From the NCBI GenBank assembly GCA_902795715.1, contig CADBME010000158.1:1-15741 (forward strand): 15,741 nucleotides of DNA. Direction: 5' to 3'. Below, one piece after another: positions 1 through 7,271 of this stretch (the stretch's first letter is position 1; each line of letters begins with the position of its first letter). The notes under the pieces were generated by a model, which saw only the letters and a program-made list of their open reading frames with translations, was not told where the DNA came from and made no database searches. The stretch comes from an uncultured Lachnospiraceae bacterium (GTDB lineage Bacteria > Bacillota_A > Clostridia > Lachnospirales > Lachnospiraceae). The position numbers and the translations under genes are program-made.

Positions 1-1114
1 AATCAATGCTTTCAGACATATACGATCCTTTGATAAAAGGAACCACAAAAGGATTATCAATCCCCGCATCGATATCCTGCTGAGTGTAGCGTTTAAATAC
101 CACACTGGCAAAGTTTCCGTTACTGATCAGGGAAAGAGCATCCTTAACAGCCTGCCCCTTTAGGTCAATATCATCATCCTGCACAATATATACTTCCAGG
201 ATGGTATTGTCATCGGGATTCGTCTGCATGCAGTCTTTATTGGCTTCATCCAGGGCTGTTACCTTTTTACTTGGAGTTACACCTTCAGGGATTACCGACT
301 TCTTTGCTTCCGTCGTTGCTTCCGTCGGAGTTTCCTCATTTGTAGGATTCTCTACATTCCCGGTATTTTCATTATCCGTATTTTCCGGCTGTGGATTTCC
401 TTCGCCCTCTCCGCTGCCATTGTTCTCTCCTCCGCTGCCACCGGGTGCTGCTCCTTCCCCGGTTGGTGTATCCGTTCCCTCACCGGGAGTCTCGCTGCCG
501 TTTCCTCCTTCCTGACCCGGATCTTCTCCGGTCGCTTTTACAACCGTCCCAAAAGGATTATCCATCCATGTCAGGGCCTGCTTCCACATGGAAGCAAATG
601 TATTCCCAGCGGGAACTTTTGCATCGTCGTCGCTGTCTGTGCCGTCATCCTCATCATCATCCGAGTTATCCAGAAGACCGGTGTCTTCGTATGTGTCCCT
701 TCCGGTTTTCCGGAGGGTGGCAAGGGCATTTTCCCTGTTTTGCACATCTCTTTCTCTTTTGAGGACTTCGATTTCCTTGAGCTTCATATCCAGCTCATCT
801 CTTCTGCAGTCGTAAGTGACCAGGACGGCCCCTTTCTTGACCCGCTGCCCGCGTCTGACATGAATTCTCTTTAATTTCAAATCCGAGCGCTGAACAACAT
901 TCTGGCTGAATTCATCTACGATTGTCCCCTGCATTCTGGTTGTATCACTGGAAAAACTACCGATATCACCTAAACCGGAAACCGGGTAGGTCGTTACAAC
1001 CGAGTTGTTCTTTTTGGGAACCAAAAGCATTGCTGCGACAATCAGGGCGATAATGCCTGCTGCTGAAGCGGCGGCGATAATTATTTTTTTTCTTTTGCCC
1101 TTATTCTCCTCCAA
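1..1114 (-). CDS. membrane-fusion (HlyD/MacA-like) adaptor protein, C-terminus cut by window edge
   Basis: The reading frame is open from 1114 to the left edge, giving 371 visible residues and no stop. I chose a TTG start at 1114: AAGGAGG (1124-1130) lies 9 nt upstream, while the in-frame GTG at 1123 abuts the Shine-Dalgarno. Residues 2-10 are charged and lysine-rich, and residues 11-32 form one membrane anchor, implying a short cytoplasmic N-terminus and an extracellular body. Residues about 60-105 look like the first half of a barrel-sandwich (lipoyl-like) domain with the VRRGQRVKKGAVLV motif, followed by a short coiled coil (105-137). A disordered stretch rich in D, G, E, T, N and P (about 148-272) follows, and then a segment I do not recognise (273-371). 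It starts 18 nt after the ABC ATPase gene, so the two are probably cotranscribed and act in one exporter. Family assignment is moderately sure; the substrate is unknown. Confidence 0.7.
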   Translation of the reverse strand, partial: MEENKGKRKKIIIAAASAAGIIALIVAAMLLVPKKNNSVVTTYPVSGLGDIGSFSSDTTRMQGTIVDEFSQNVVQRSDLKLKRIHVRRGQRVKKGAVLVTYDCRRDELDMKLKEIEVLKRERDVQNRENALATLRKTGRDTYEDTGLLDNSDDDEDDGTDSDDDAKVPAGNTFASMWKQALTWMDNPFGTVVKATGEDPGQEGGNGSETPGEGTDTPTGEGAAPGGSGGENNGSGEGEGNPQPENTDNENTGNVENPTNEETPTEATTEAKKSVIPEGVTPSKKVTALDEANKDCMQTNPDDNTILEVYIVQDDDIDLKGQAVKDALSLISNGNFASVVFKRYTQQDIDAGIDNPFVVPFIKGSYMSESID

Positions 1115-1132
1115 GGCCGTCACCCTCCTTTC

Positions 1133-1816
1133 TCATCTCCGCGTGGGAATATCATCATAGATCTCCCCGTCAAAAATGTGATAGGTCTTTTTCGCATAAG
1201 ATGCAATGTTTGCATCGTGTGTAATCATAATGACCGTTACTCCCTCATCATTGAGGCTTTGGAACAGCTCCATGACCTGAGTTCCGGATTTACTGTCCAG
1301 GGCTCCGGTAGGCTCATCGGCCAGGATTATTTTCGGATTATTTACCAGGGCCCTTGCTATGGCTACCCTCTGCTGCTGACCACCGGACAGCTGGTTGGGC
1401 CGGAAATGAACCCGATCTTCCAATCCGACTCTCTGCAGGGCCCGGAAGGCGATTTCCTTTCTCCGCCTTGGAGCCACACCGGCATAGATCAAAGGGAGAG
1501 ATACATTTTCCAGGGCACTCTGCTTAGCAAGCAGGTTAAAACTCTGGAATACAAAACCCAAGGTCTGAAGCCTTACATCAGACAACCTGTTTTCGCTCAG
1601 CTTGCTGATGTTTCTTCCTGCCAGGCGGTAGACACCTTTTGTAGGCCGGTCAAGACAGCCGATGATATTCATCAAAGTGGTTTTTCCGGATCCGGACGGA
1701 CCCATGATGGCCACATATTCCCCCTGGTCCACAGAAAGATTGATATCTTTCAGGGCGGGAATCACCAGCTTATCCTGATAATAATCTTTATAAATGTTTC
1801 TCATTTCCAGTAACAT
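1133..1816 (-). CDS. ABC transporter ATP-binding protein, MacB/LolD/YknY type
   Basis: This 227-residue cytoplasmic ATPase would power an exporter of the MacB/FtsX class. Visible motifs are Walker A GPSGSGKTT (39-47), Q-loop Gln91, signature LSGGQQQR (143-150), Walker B IILADEPTGALD (163-174) and switch His200 in MITHD. Length and motif wording fit the MacB/LolD/YknY family rather than sugar or amino-acid importers. The start at 1816 is chosen because AGGAG sits 8 nt upstream; an in-frame ATG at 1837 has no ribosome binding site. It is flanked on the same strand by two adaptor-like genes: one ends 139 nt upstream and the other begins 18 nt downstream. The cognate FtsX-like permease is not in the window and could follow beyond the left edge. 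The family is secure; the substrate cannot be read from the sequence. Confidence 0.93.
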   Translation of the reverse strand: MLLEMRNIYKDYYQDKLVIPALKDINLSVDQGEYVAIMGPSGSGKTTLMNIIGCLDRPTKGVYRLAGRNISKLSENRLSDVRLQTLGFVFQSFNLLAKQSALENVSLPLIYAGVAPRRRKEIAFRALQRVGLEDRVHFRPNQLSGGQQQRVAIARALVNNPKIILADEPTGALDSKSGTQVMELFQSLNDEGVTVIMITHDANIASYAKKTYHIFDGEIYDDIPTRR

Positions 1817-1896
1817 AGCACAGGCTCCTGTTCTCATGGTGTCTCGGGTTCTGATTTGAAAACAAATGACAATTACATTTAAAAATCATGGACAAG

Positions 1897-1928
1897 TCAA
1901 TCAGAACCGCTGCTGCGATTCTGATTGA
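1897..1928 (-). repeat. perfect 10-bp inverted repeat between adaptor and ABC ATPase genes
   Basis: TCAATCAGAA at 1897-1906 is matched exactly by its reverse complement at 1919-1928. After one C/A mismatch the stem continues with CGC/GCG around a TGCT loop, so about 13 bp can form. It begins 27 nt after the adaptor stop and ends 80 nt before the ATPase start. Read on the minus strand, a short T-run appears only 11-15 nt past the stem, so it is a poor classical terminator. It is more likely an attenuator, an RNA-processing site or a 3'-end stabiliser that sets adaptor:ATPase stoichiometry (inference). A third copy of the core TTCTGATT lies at 1849-1856. Confidence 0.55.
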
Positions 1929-1955
1929 AATGTTCCTGCAATATTCTTTCAGTCC

Positions 1956-4316
1956 CTACTCGTCAATTTCAAGACCTTCGATCTCTTCCAATTCAGTGGA
2001 TTCTTCATCGCCTTCTTCCTCATCGAAACCGGCTGCATCCTCCTGGTTGGTTGTCGTTTCCATTCCTTCCTTGGCATTCAGGTCTGCGGCAATCATATCA
2101 TCCAGACTCAGCCCACCGGTTATCTCGTAGGATTCTTTGTCCTCATCGTATTTACCGACTTTAACTGATTTTTTCACCAGACGTCCTCCCTGGTCAGCCA
2201 TCACATAATACTTGCCGCCTTCTTCGTGGATGTAGCTTCTCTCAAGAACGATCTTGGAATCCTTGGCCTTCTGATCACTCGCCCCGTTACCGTCTTTATC
2301 AATTTCGATAAGGACATGCTGTCCCAGCATGAGTCCCTTGGATGAATCAAGGACAATCACAGCAGGATACTTGGTATCAGTTTCCGTGGTGCTGCTGTCA
2401 GTGAAACCATAATCTTCTTCCGAAGTGTTTTCCTCCTCATCGGCTTTCTGATCGGTCTTTACTGATTTGATCTTGCCATACCAGGTCGCATTGCTGATGC
2501 GGGACCGGATGATAACTCTGGTATTTGGCTTAAAGCCTTCACCACTCTGCATACTGGTCTCAGGGAATTTGGCCTTAACCTGATAATCACCTTTGGCCAC
2601 AATAACCATGTAAGAATTATCCGTATTCTCCTGGCTCGCGGATTCCTGCTCACCGTCATCGGTCGATCCCTTGCCCAGGGCGGTATTGATCTTTAAGACC
2701 TGTCCATTGGTTTTGGACTTGACAACAGAGTTCTTAATGTTCTTATTTATAGCATTCAGTTCTTTCTTTCTTGCCTGCAGGTCCAGTTTATAGGTCTCGA
2801 TGTTCAGCTCCTGTTCCGCTGATCCCTGCTGGGCATCCAGTAATTCAATACCTTTCTTGGTTTTGATATCCCGGTCGTGTTCTGCCTTTTTCTTGGTCGC
2901 ACTATTAATCTTCTGGTTGGTCTGGTCAATCTCAAGCTGCTTCTTCTGAGCCTGAAGCTGCAGAGCTTCTGTATCATACTTAAAGAGTCTGTCACCCTTC
3001 TTGACATCATCACCTACACTGACATAGCATCTGGCAACCGTCATACCTTCTTCCAGAGTGATCTTGGTCTGTTTCTGTGCTTCCACAATACCGGTATAGC
3101 GGTTATTATGAGTATCCGGAAGGTTGTAGCCCATAATCTCTCTTACAGACTGAACATAGATCTTACCTTCCGGTGCTTTACCCATATTCCGGAAAATAAA
3201 GAAGGAGGCAAGTATCAGTGCAAGGAGGCCAACCCCGACTCCGATCAAAATCTTCTTTCTCGAGGAGTTGTCATCGTCCAGGAAAAGAGGATCCTCCTCA
3301 TATTCACCTTCCGCATTTTCCTCATCTTCTGCGTACTCTTCTCCCGATTCGTAATTCTCATCGGTTATGGTCTCTTCATCGCCGTAGCTTTCTTCTCCCT
3401 CGGAGCCGTAGCTTTCTTCTCCTTCGGAGCCATATCCATCGTCTGCCACGGTTTCATCACCGGAATAATCATCTGCCGCACGGTCTCCGGAAACTCCGGT
3501 ACCGAACAGGGCTCCCATAAAGGTTCCGATATCGTCTTCTTCCGGTGACGGGTCAGCTGAATCTGCCTCCGGATCCTCAATCTCGTCAGCCAGGGCAAAG
3601 AGGGCCGGATTGAGCTCCAGATCTTCCCCGTCAGCCAGCCAATCGGTTTCCGTCTCCTCCGAACCTGCAAAGGCATAATTCCTTCCGTCCGCCTGGAAAT
3701 CCTGGGACTCGTCCTCTGTCCGGGAATTCTGAGCAGCCTGGAAATCCTGGGTGTCCTCTGCTCCCCCAAGGTCCAGGGTTTCTTCCGATCTCTGAAAATC
3801 CTGGAAATCCTGTGATTCTCCAAGGTCCTGAAGATCCTGTCCTTCCTCGAGGTCCCCGAAGTCCCCAAGCTCCTGAGTCTCACTATCCTGCAGATCTTCA
3901 AAATCCGATTCAAGATAGTCTGCGGATTCTTCGGTCATATCTTCGGTATAGTCTCCGATCGACTCCTCTTCTTCATATTCATACTGATCCTGGTCCTCCT
4001 CCGCATCATCGTAGAGCTGGATATCCTTTTTGGGTCTGCGGAAAAAGCTGAAGAACCCCCTTTTGCGGGGTTTGGTTTCCTCTACGGTTTCCTCGTACTG
4101 TTCACTTTCCTCTGTATCAAATCCATGATCAAAGGATACGGTTCCATCCTCAGAAACCTCTGCGTCAGAGAACATATCTGCTATGAGATCTTCGTCCTGA
4201 CTCAGACTATCCTCGAAGGTATCCTCTTCCTCAACCATCTCCAGGCTGTCCAGGATCATTGTCGACTGCTGCCCGGATTCTTCAGATGTCATGGAATTCT
4301 TCCGTCTGCCAAACAT
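1956..4316 (-). CDS. large membrane-fusion adaptor with 350-residue acidic cytoplasmic extension
   Basis: The 786-residue protein has AGGAGG 6 nt before its ATG. Residues 1-350 are strongly acidic and low-complexity, with QDF/QDL-type repeats (160-209) and a tandem YGSEGEES octapeptide (295-310). One basic-aromatic island, KPRKRGFFSFFRRPKK (82-97), interrupts this acidity. A single membrane segment (355-376) is preceded by RKK, predicting a cytoplasmic N-terminus. The extracellular part has the adaptor fold order: barrel-sandwich first half (about 407-450), coiled-coil hairpin (450-530), second half (533-545, SKTNGQVLKIN), then a beta-barrel (568-671) with an acidic insert (622-648), a membrane-proximal region and an acidic tail (757-786). 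Typical HlyD/MacA/YknX adaptors are roughly 350-500 residues, so the N-terminal half is extra. It is the first gene of the cassette with the ABC ATPase and the second adaptor. The adaptor role is well supported; the acidic domain's role is unknown. Confidence 0.82.
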   Translation of the reverse strand: MFGRRKNSMTSEESGQQSTMILDSLEMVEEEDTFEDSLSQDEDLIADMFSDAEVSEDGTVSFDHGFDTEESEQYEETVEETKPRKRGFFSFFRRPKKDIQLYDDAEEDQDQYEYEEEESIGDYTEDMTEESADYLESDFEDLQDSETQELGDFGDLEEGQDLQDLGESQDFQDFQRSEETLDLGGAEDTQDFQAAQNSRTEDESQDFQADGRNYAFAGSEETETDWLADGEDLELNPALFALADEIEDPEADSADPSPEEDDIGTFMGALFGTGVSGDRAADDYSGDETVADDGYGSEGEESYGSEGEESYGDEETITDENYESGEEYAEDEENAEGEYEEDPLFLDDDNSSRKKILIGVGVGLLALILASFFIFRNMGKAPEGKIYVQSVREIMGYNLPDTHNNRYTGIVEAQKQTKITLEEGMTVARCYVSVGDDVKKGDRLFKYDTEALQLQAQKKQLEIDQTNQKINSATKKKAEHDRDIKTKKGIELLDAQQGSAEQELNIETYKLDLQARKKELNAINKNIKNSVVKSKTNGQVLKINTALGKGSTDDGEQESASQENTDNSYMVIVAKGDYQVKAKFPETSMQSGEGFKPNTRVIIRSRISNATWYGKIKSVKTDQKADEEENTSEEDYGFTDSSTTETDTKYPAVIVLDSSKGLMLGQHVLIEIDKDGNGASDQKAKDSKIVLERSYIHEEGGKYYVMADQGGRLVKKSVKVGKYDEDKESYEITGGLSLDDMIAADLNAKEGMETTTNQEDAAGFDEEEGDEESTELEEIEGLEIDE
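3387..3434 (-). repeat. tandem 24-bp (8-residue) repeat in the acidic domain
   Basis: Two back-to-back in-frame copies encode YGSEGEES, followed by a decayed third copy beginning YGDEE. The DNA copies differ by only a few bases, which suggests recent slippage or duplication. A length polymorphism between strains would be expected here. Confidence 0.8.
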
Positions 4317-4348
4317 GGGTATCCTCCTAAATGTGTCTGTATGATTCT

Positions 4349-4407
4349 ATTTCGCCTTTAAATTGCGAAATGTAAAAGCGCTGACATTAACAGGAGTTTA
4401 ATCTCCT
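4349..4407 (-). promoter_or_regulatory. two inverted repeats in the leader of the adaptor gene
   Basis: ATTTCGC (4349-4355) pairs exactly with GCGAAAT (4365-4371), a 7-bp stem 33 nt before the start codon. AGGAG (4392-4396) pairs with CTCCT (4403-4407). Both would lie in the 5' untranslated RNA if the upstream promoter candidate is right. The word TTGCGAAA occurs at 4363 and again at 4416. They could be an operator or RNA structure; I cannot name a regulator. Confidence 0.35.
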
Positions 4408-4473
4408 CTTTTGCCTTGCGAAAAACATAGTATTTGCAAAAATAACACATAATTCAACTGTAATATAACATAG

Positions 4474-4501
4474 TTTATAACAAAAATCTTTCGTAATTCA
4501 A
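4474..4501 (-). promoter_or_regulatory. candidate promoter for the export cassette
   Basis: On the minus strand, TTGAAT (4501-4496) and TATAAA (4479-4474) are 16 bp apart inside the AT-rich intergenic stretch. A second option 12 bp downstream is an extended -10, TGTTATATT (4470-4462). Transcription would begin near 4455-4466, leaving a leader of about 140-150 nt that contains the inverted repeats at 4349-4407. Confidence 0.35.
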
Positions 4502-4808
4502 TAAATTAATAGAATTTTCACATTTGTTTCACAAAAAAGCAAACTCCGCAGGCTTTATACATGTTTTCTTATTATAAAAGGCATCTAAGAGGTATCCGGG
4601 CGGCTATACTGTAGCATTACTCTCTCTGATCAGGCAAGAGGTCTTCTTTCCGGAATTCTCCTCTTTCCGGTCGTCCTTCTCTCTCTTTTCCATCCGCTCT
4701 CTCATCCATTTAAAACTCGCTTTCGGACCCTGATGAAAGATCAGAATCTGACCGGAATAATCCACCTAATCATTTCCCTGCATGCTCAGGCAAACTTTGC
4801 TAATCTGT

Positions 4809-5642
4809 TCAGATATACAATACTCCGTCAAATACTGTTGTAGCCGGCCCGGTCATATAGATACGGTTCTCCTCCTGATTCCAGAAAATCTCCAGATCAC
4901 CTCCCAAAAGATGGACCGTGATTTCCTTATCGGTCTTGTCATTGAGGACGCAGGCCACAGCAACAGCGCAGGCTCCGGTACCGCAGGCCAGGGTTTCTCC
5001 GGCTCCACGCTCCCAGACTCTCATATCGACAGACTTGCGATCATTGACCTTGACGAACTCTGTATTAACCCTCTTGGGAAAAATCATATGATTTTCAAAT
5101 AAGGGGCCGATAGTCTCCAGATCCAGGTCTCTTACATGGTCCATGAAAATAACTGCATGGGGATTTCCCATGGAGACACAGGTGGCATAGTAGGTTTTTC
5201 CAAGGACTTCTACCGGCACATTAACCGGGGGAGTCATCCCTGTTTTTACCGGTATGGCTTTAGGCTCAAGTATAGGAGCGCCCATGTTGACACGGATCCG
5301 ATCTGCCTTGCCGTCTTTGACATATATCTTTAAATGCTTGATTCCCGCCAGAGTTTCCACTGTGATATCCGTCTTATCGGTCAGGCCGTAATCGTAGACA
5401 TATTTTGCCACACACCGGATTCCGTTTCCACACATCTCAGCCTGGGATCCGTCTGCATTGTACATGACCATCTTGCAGTCAGCCTGATCGGAGGGACAGA
5501 TCAGGATAAGACCGTCGGATCCTACACCGAAGTTGCGGTTGCTGACAAAACGGGCCAGCTGCTCCGGATTTTCAACTTTTTCTTTAAAACAGTTCACATA
5601 TACATAATCATTTCCGATACCATTCATTTTTGTGAATTTCAT
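4809..5642 (-). CDS. dapF: diaminopimelate epimerase
   Basis: DapF interconverts LL- and meso-diaminopimelate in the cytoplasm, supplying meso-DAP for peptidoglycan and lysine. The 277-residue length is typical for the family. The two catalytic cysteines are visible as Cys71 in AEMCGNGIRC and Cys220 in ETLACGTGAC. The N-terminus KMNGIGNDYVYV and the substrate-contact motif MGNPHAV (158-164) are also characteristic. The ATG at 5642 has GAGAGG 8 nt upstream. The gene follows glnA by 73 nt on the same strand with no terminator between them, so cotranscription is likely. Nothing is missing or truncated. Downstream, a long non-coding stretch separates it from the exporter genes. Confidence 0.97.
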   Translation of the reverse strand: MKFTKMNGIGNDYVYVNCFKEKVENPEQLARFVSNRNFGVGSDGLILICPSDQADCKMVMYNADGSQAEMCGNGIRCVAKYVYDYGLTDKTDITVETLAGIKHLKIYVKDGKADRIRVNMGAPILEPKAIPVKTGMTPPVNVPVEVLGKTYYATCVSMGNPHAVIFMDHVRDLDLETIGPLFENHMIFPKRVNTEFVKVNDRKSVDMRVWERGAGETLACGTGACAVAVACVLNDKTDKEITVHLLGGDLEIFWNQEENRIYMTGPATTVFDGVLYI

Positions 5643-5715
5643 AGAGTGGTCCTCTCTTTCCTTTATTTCTCTGTTTTTGTCGGCCTCAGCTCCCGGTCAT
5701 GGGAAAATTTCCTGT

Positions 5716-7050
5716 CTAATATTTGTAAAGGTAAGCATCCCTCTCCCACTGAGATACCTGCAGATTGTAATCAGCCCATTCTTTTCTCTTGGCTTCCAGA
5801 TATTTGCCGCTGATATGCCGGCCCAGGATCTTCTGTATAAAGAGGTCTTCTTCAAAAGCCCGGCAGGCTTCCTCCAGTGTGCCGGGAAGAGCCTCTATTC
5901 CCAGGTCTTTGGACTGGTCGGGACTAATCTGGTAAAGGTTCTTACCCACAGGATCGGGCGGCGTGATTTTCCTCTTAATTCCGTCAAGACCGGCAGCCAG
6001 AGCCAGAGCCATAACCAGATAGGGATTGGCAGCCGAATCCGGACTTCTGAGCTCAATCCGGGTATTCTGCCCCCGAATAGAGGGAATCCGGATCAGGGGA
6101 CTTCGGTTGGAAGCTGACCAGGCAATAGATACCGGAGCTTCATAGCCCGGGACCAGGCGCTTGTAGGAATTAACCAGAGGGTTTGTGATCAGGGACATAC
6201 CCCGGGCGTGATCCATGAGACCTCCGATAAACCAGCGGCACTCATCGCTGAGCCCCATGGGATCCTTTTTTCCGTAAAAGGCATTCTTCCCCTCCCTGTC
6301 GTTTAAGGACATGTGGATATGCATCCCGCTTCCATCCACATGGGTCACCGGCTTGGGCATAAAGGAAGCGTATAGGCCATTGGCTTCGGCTATGGTCTTT
6401 GCCGTCAGGCGGAAGGTCATAATATTGTCCGCCGTGTCTAAAGCATTTTCATACCTCAGATCAATCTCATGCTGGGACGGAGCCACCTCATGGTGGGAGG
6501 CTTCCACCGGGAGGTCCATACTTTCCAGGGCCAGAATGATATCCCGGCGGGTTTCTCCAAAGAGGTCAAGGGGGGCCATATCAAAATAACCGGCCTTTTC
6601 CCGGGTTTCCATAGATGGATTTCCATATTCATCTTTATCAAAAAGAAAGAATTCGCATTCGGGTCCGACGTCAAAAGTATACCCTGCCATGGAAGCCGTC
6701 TTCAGGACCTTTTTGAGCACATGACGGCTGTCCCCCTCAAAAGGGATCCCTTCCGGCCGGTAAATGTCGCAAAGTAAACGGGCAGTTTTCCCGTTCCTGC
6801 TGTTCCAGGGAAAAATGGAAAAGGTATTCAGGTCAGGATAGAGGTACATGTCGGATTCCTCGATCCGGACAAAGCCTTCGATGGCCGACCCGTCAAACAT
6901 GCACTTATTATCCAGGGCCTCTTCCAGCCTGGAAACAGGGATAGCCACATTTTTCAGGGCTCCGAAAACATCGGTAAACTGTAGTCGGATAAAGCGGACC
7001 CTCTCTTCCTCCACAAGATGGAGAATATCCTGTTTTGTATGTTTTTTCAT
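5716..7050 (-). CDS. glnA: type I-alpha glutamine synthetase
   Basis: It makes glutamine from glutamate, ammonia and ATP as a cytoplasmic dodecamer. At 444 residues it fits the I-alpha class of Firmicutes, lacking the adenylylation-loop insert of I-beta enzymes. Visible signatures are MFDGSAIEGFVRIEESDMYL (51-70), the ATP/metal motif HVDGSGMHIHMSL (237-249), NPLVNSYKRLVPGYEAP (290-306) and RIELRSPDSAANPYL (331-345). Arg62 and Glu304 fall exactly at the positions known in Bacillus subtilis GlnA for glutamine feedback inhibition, so feedback control is expected. The start has a modest AAGGGAA site about 8 nt upstream. dapF follows. The upstream region carries a promoter candidate and 11-bp-phased repeats that may be an activator site. 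No glnR-like regulator gene is adjacent. Confidence 0.97.
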   Translation of the reverse strand: MKKHTKQDILHLVEEERVRFIRLQFTDVFGALKNVAIPVSRLEEALDNKCMFDGSAIEGFVRIEESDMYLYPDLNTFSIFPWNSRNGKTARLLCDIYRPEGIPFEGDSRHVLKKVLKTASMAGYTFDVGPECEFFLFDKDEYGNPSMETREKAGYFDMAPLDLFGETRRDIILALESMDLPVEASHHEVAPSQHEIDLRYENALDTADNIMTFRLTAKTIAEANGLYASFMPKPVTHVDGSGMHIHMSLNDREGKNAFYGKKDPMGLSDECRWFIGGLMDHARGMSLITNPLVNSYKRLVPGYEAPVSIAWSASNRSPLIRIPSIRGQNTRIELRSPDSAANPYLVMALALAAGLDGIKRKITPPDPVGKNLYQISPDQSKDLGIEALPGTLEEACRAFEEDLFIQKILGRHISGKYLEAKRKEWADYNLQVSQWERDAYLYKY

Positions 7051-7090
7051 AACTTTGTTCCCTTAATGAATGATTTACTGACGATTGTTT

Positions 7091-7120
7091 TTTATAATAA
7101 TTCCTACTTATACTATACAA
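7091..7120 (-). promoter_or_regulatory. candidate glnA promoter, overlapped by an opposing promoter-like pair
   Basis: On the minus strand, TTGTAT (7120-7115) and TATAAA (7096-7091) are separated by 18 bp, predicting a start near 7084 and a leader of about 34 nt. On the plus strand an overlapping pair, TTGTTT (7085-7090) and TATACT (7109-7114), also with 18 bp, could serve queH. A further TATACT lies at 7211-7216, without a good -35. Confidence 0.45.
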
Positions 7121-7156
7121 TTATCTCCGGGAAGAATCCACCGAATTTTCTGTGAA

Positions 7157-7185
7157 CATTTCCTTGCCATTTCCGTAACATTTCC
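7157..7185. repeat. three CATTTCC direct repeats with 11-bp period upstream of glnA
   Basis: CATTTCC begins at 7157, 7168 and 7179, exactly one DNA turn apart. The outer copies share the longer word AACATTTCC. The array lies about 73-101 bp upstream of the predicted glnA start site, in the glnA-queH divergent region. Direct repeats at 11-bp spacing are the usual layout of OmpR/PhoB-family response-regulator sites. The identity of the regulator is inference. Confidence 0.5.
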
Positions 7186-7271
7186 CGGAATCTTGTTTTT
7201 TTCTTCTAATTATACTACACTGAACACGATGATACTTTTTAAGGACTTAAGGATAAGGAAGGTTTCAGAAA

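Larger units (their letters stand above)
4317..4808. other. 492-bp intergenic region between dapF and the export cassette
   Basis: No convincing gene lies here. About 4420-4580 is very AT-rich and holds the probable promoter for the leftward adaptor gene. About 4340-4410 holds two short inverted repeats in its leader. About 4620-4711 is strikingly strand-asymmetric, almost all pyrimidine on the plus strand and purine on the minus strand, and forms the 3' region downstream of dapF. A weak stem with a T6 tail (minus strand, 4533-4556) is the only intrinsic-terminator candidate for dapF. The codon-sized open stretches I found have no ribosome binding site. Confidence 0.6.

Noticed and set aside
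201..515. Plus-strand serine/proline-rich open frame near the left edge
   Set aside because: It is antisense to the G/E/P-rich linker of the second adaptor and is explained by that gene's codon composition.
2877..3548. 223-codon plus-strand open frame opposite the acidic adaptor
   Set aside because: It is a shadow of the acidic repeat codons, has low-complexity hydrophobic content and no ribosome binding site.
4048..4070. AACCCC/GGGGTT stem inside the acidic adaptor gene
   Set aside because: No T-run follows on either strand, and it encodes the basic-aromatic island; no support as a terminator.
4533..4556. Possible dapF terminator: AAAGC/GCTTT stem with T6 on the minus strand
   Set aside because: Only five pairs are possible, mostly A-T, with an 11-nt unpaired loop; too weak to call.
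4617..4709. 30-codon minus-strand open frame downstream of dapF encoding a highly charged peptide (MDERADGKER...)
   Set aside because: It has no ribosome binding site before its ATG, and its composition is a direct product of the purine-rich tract.
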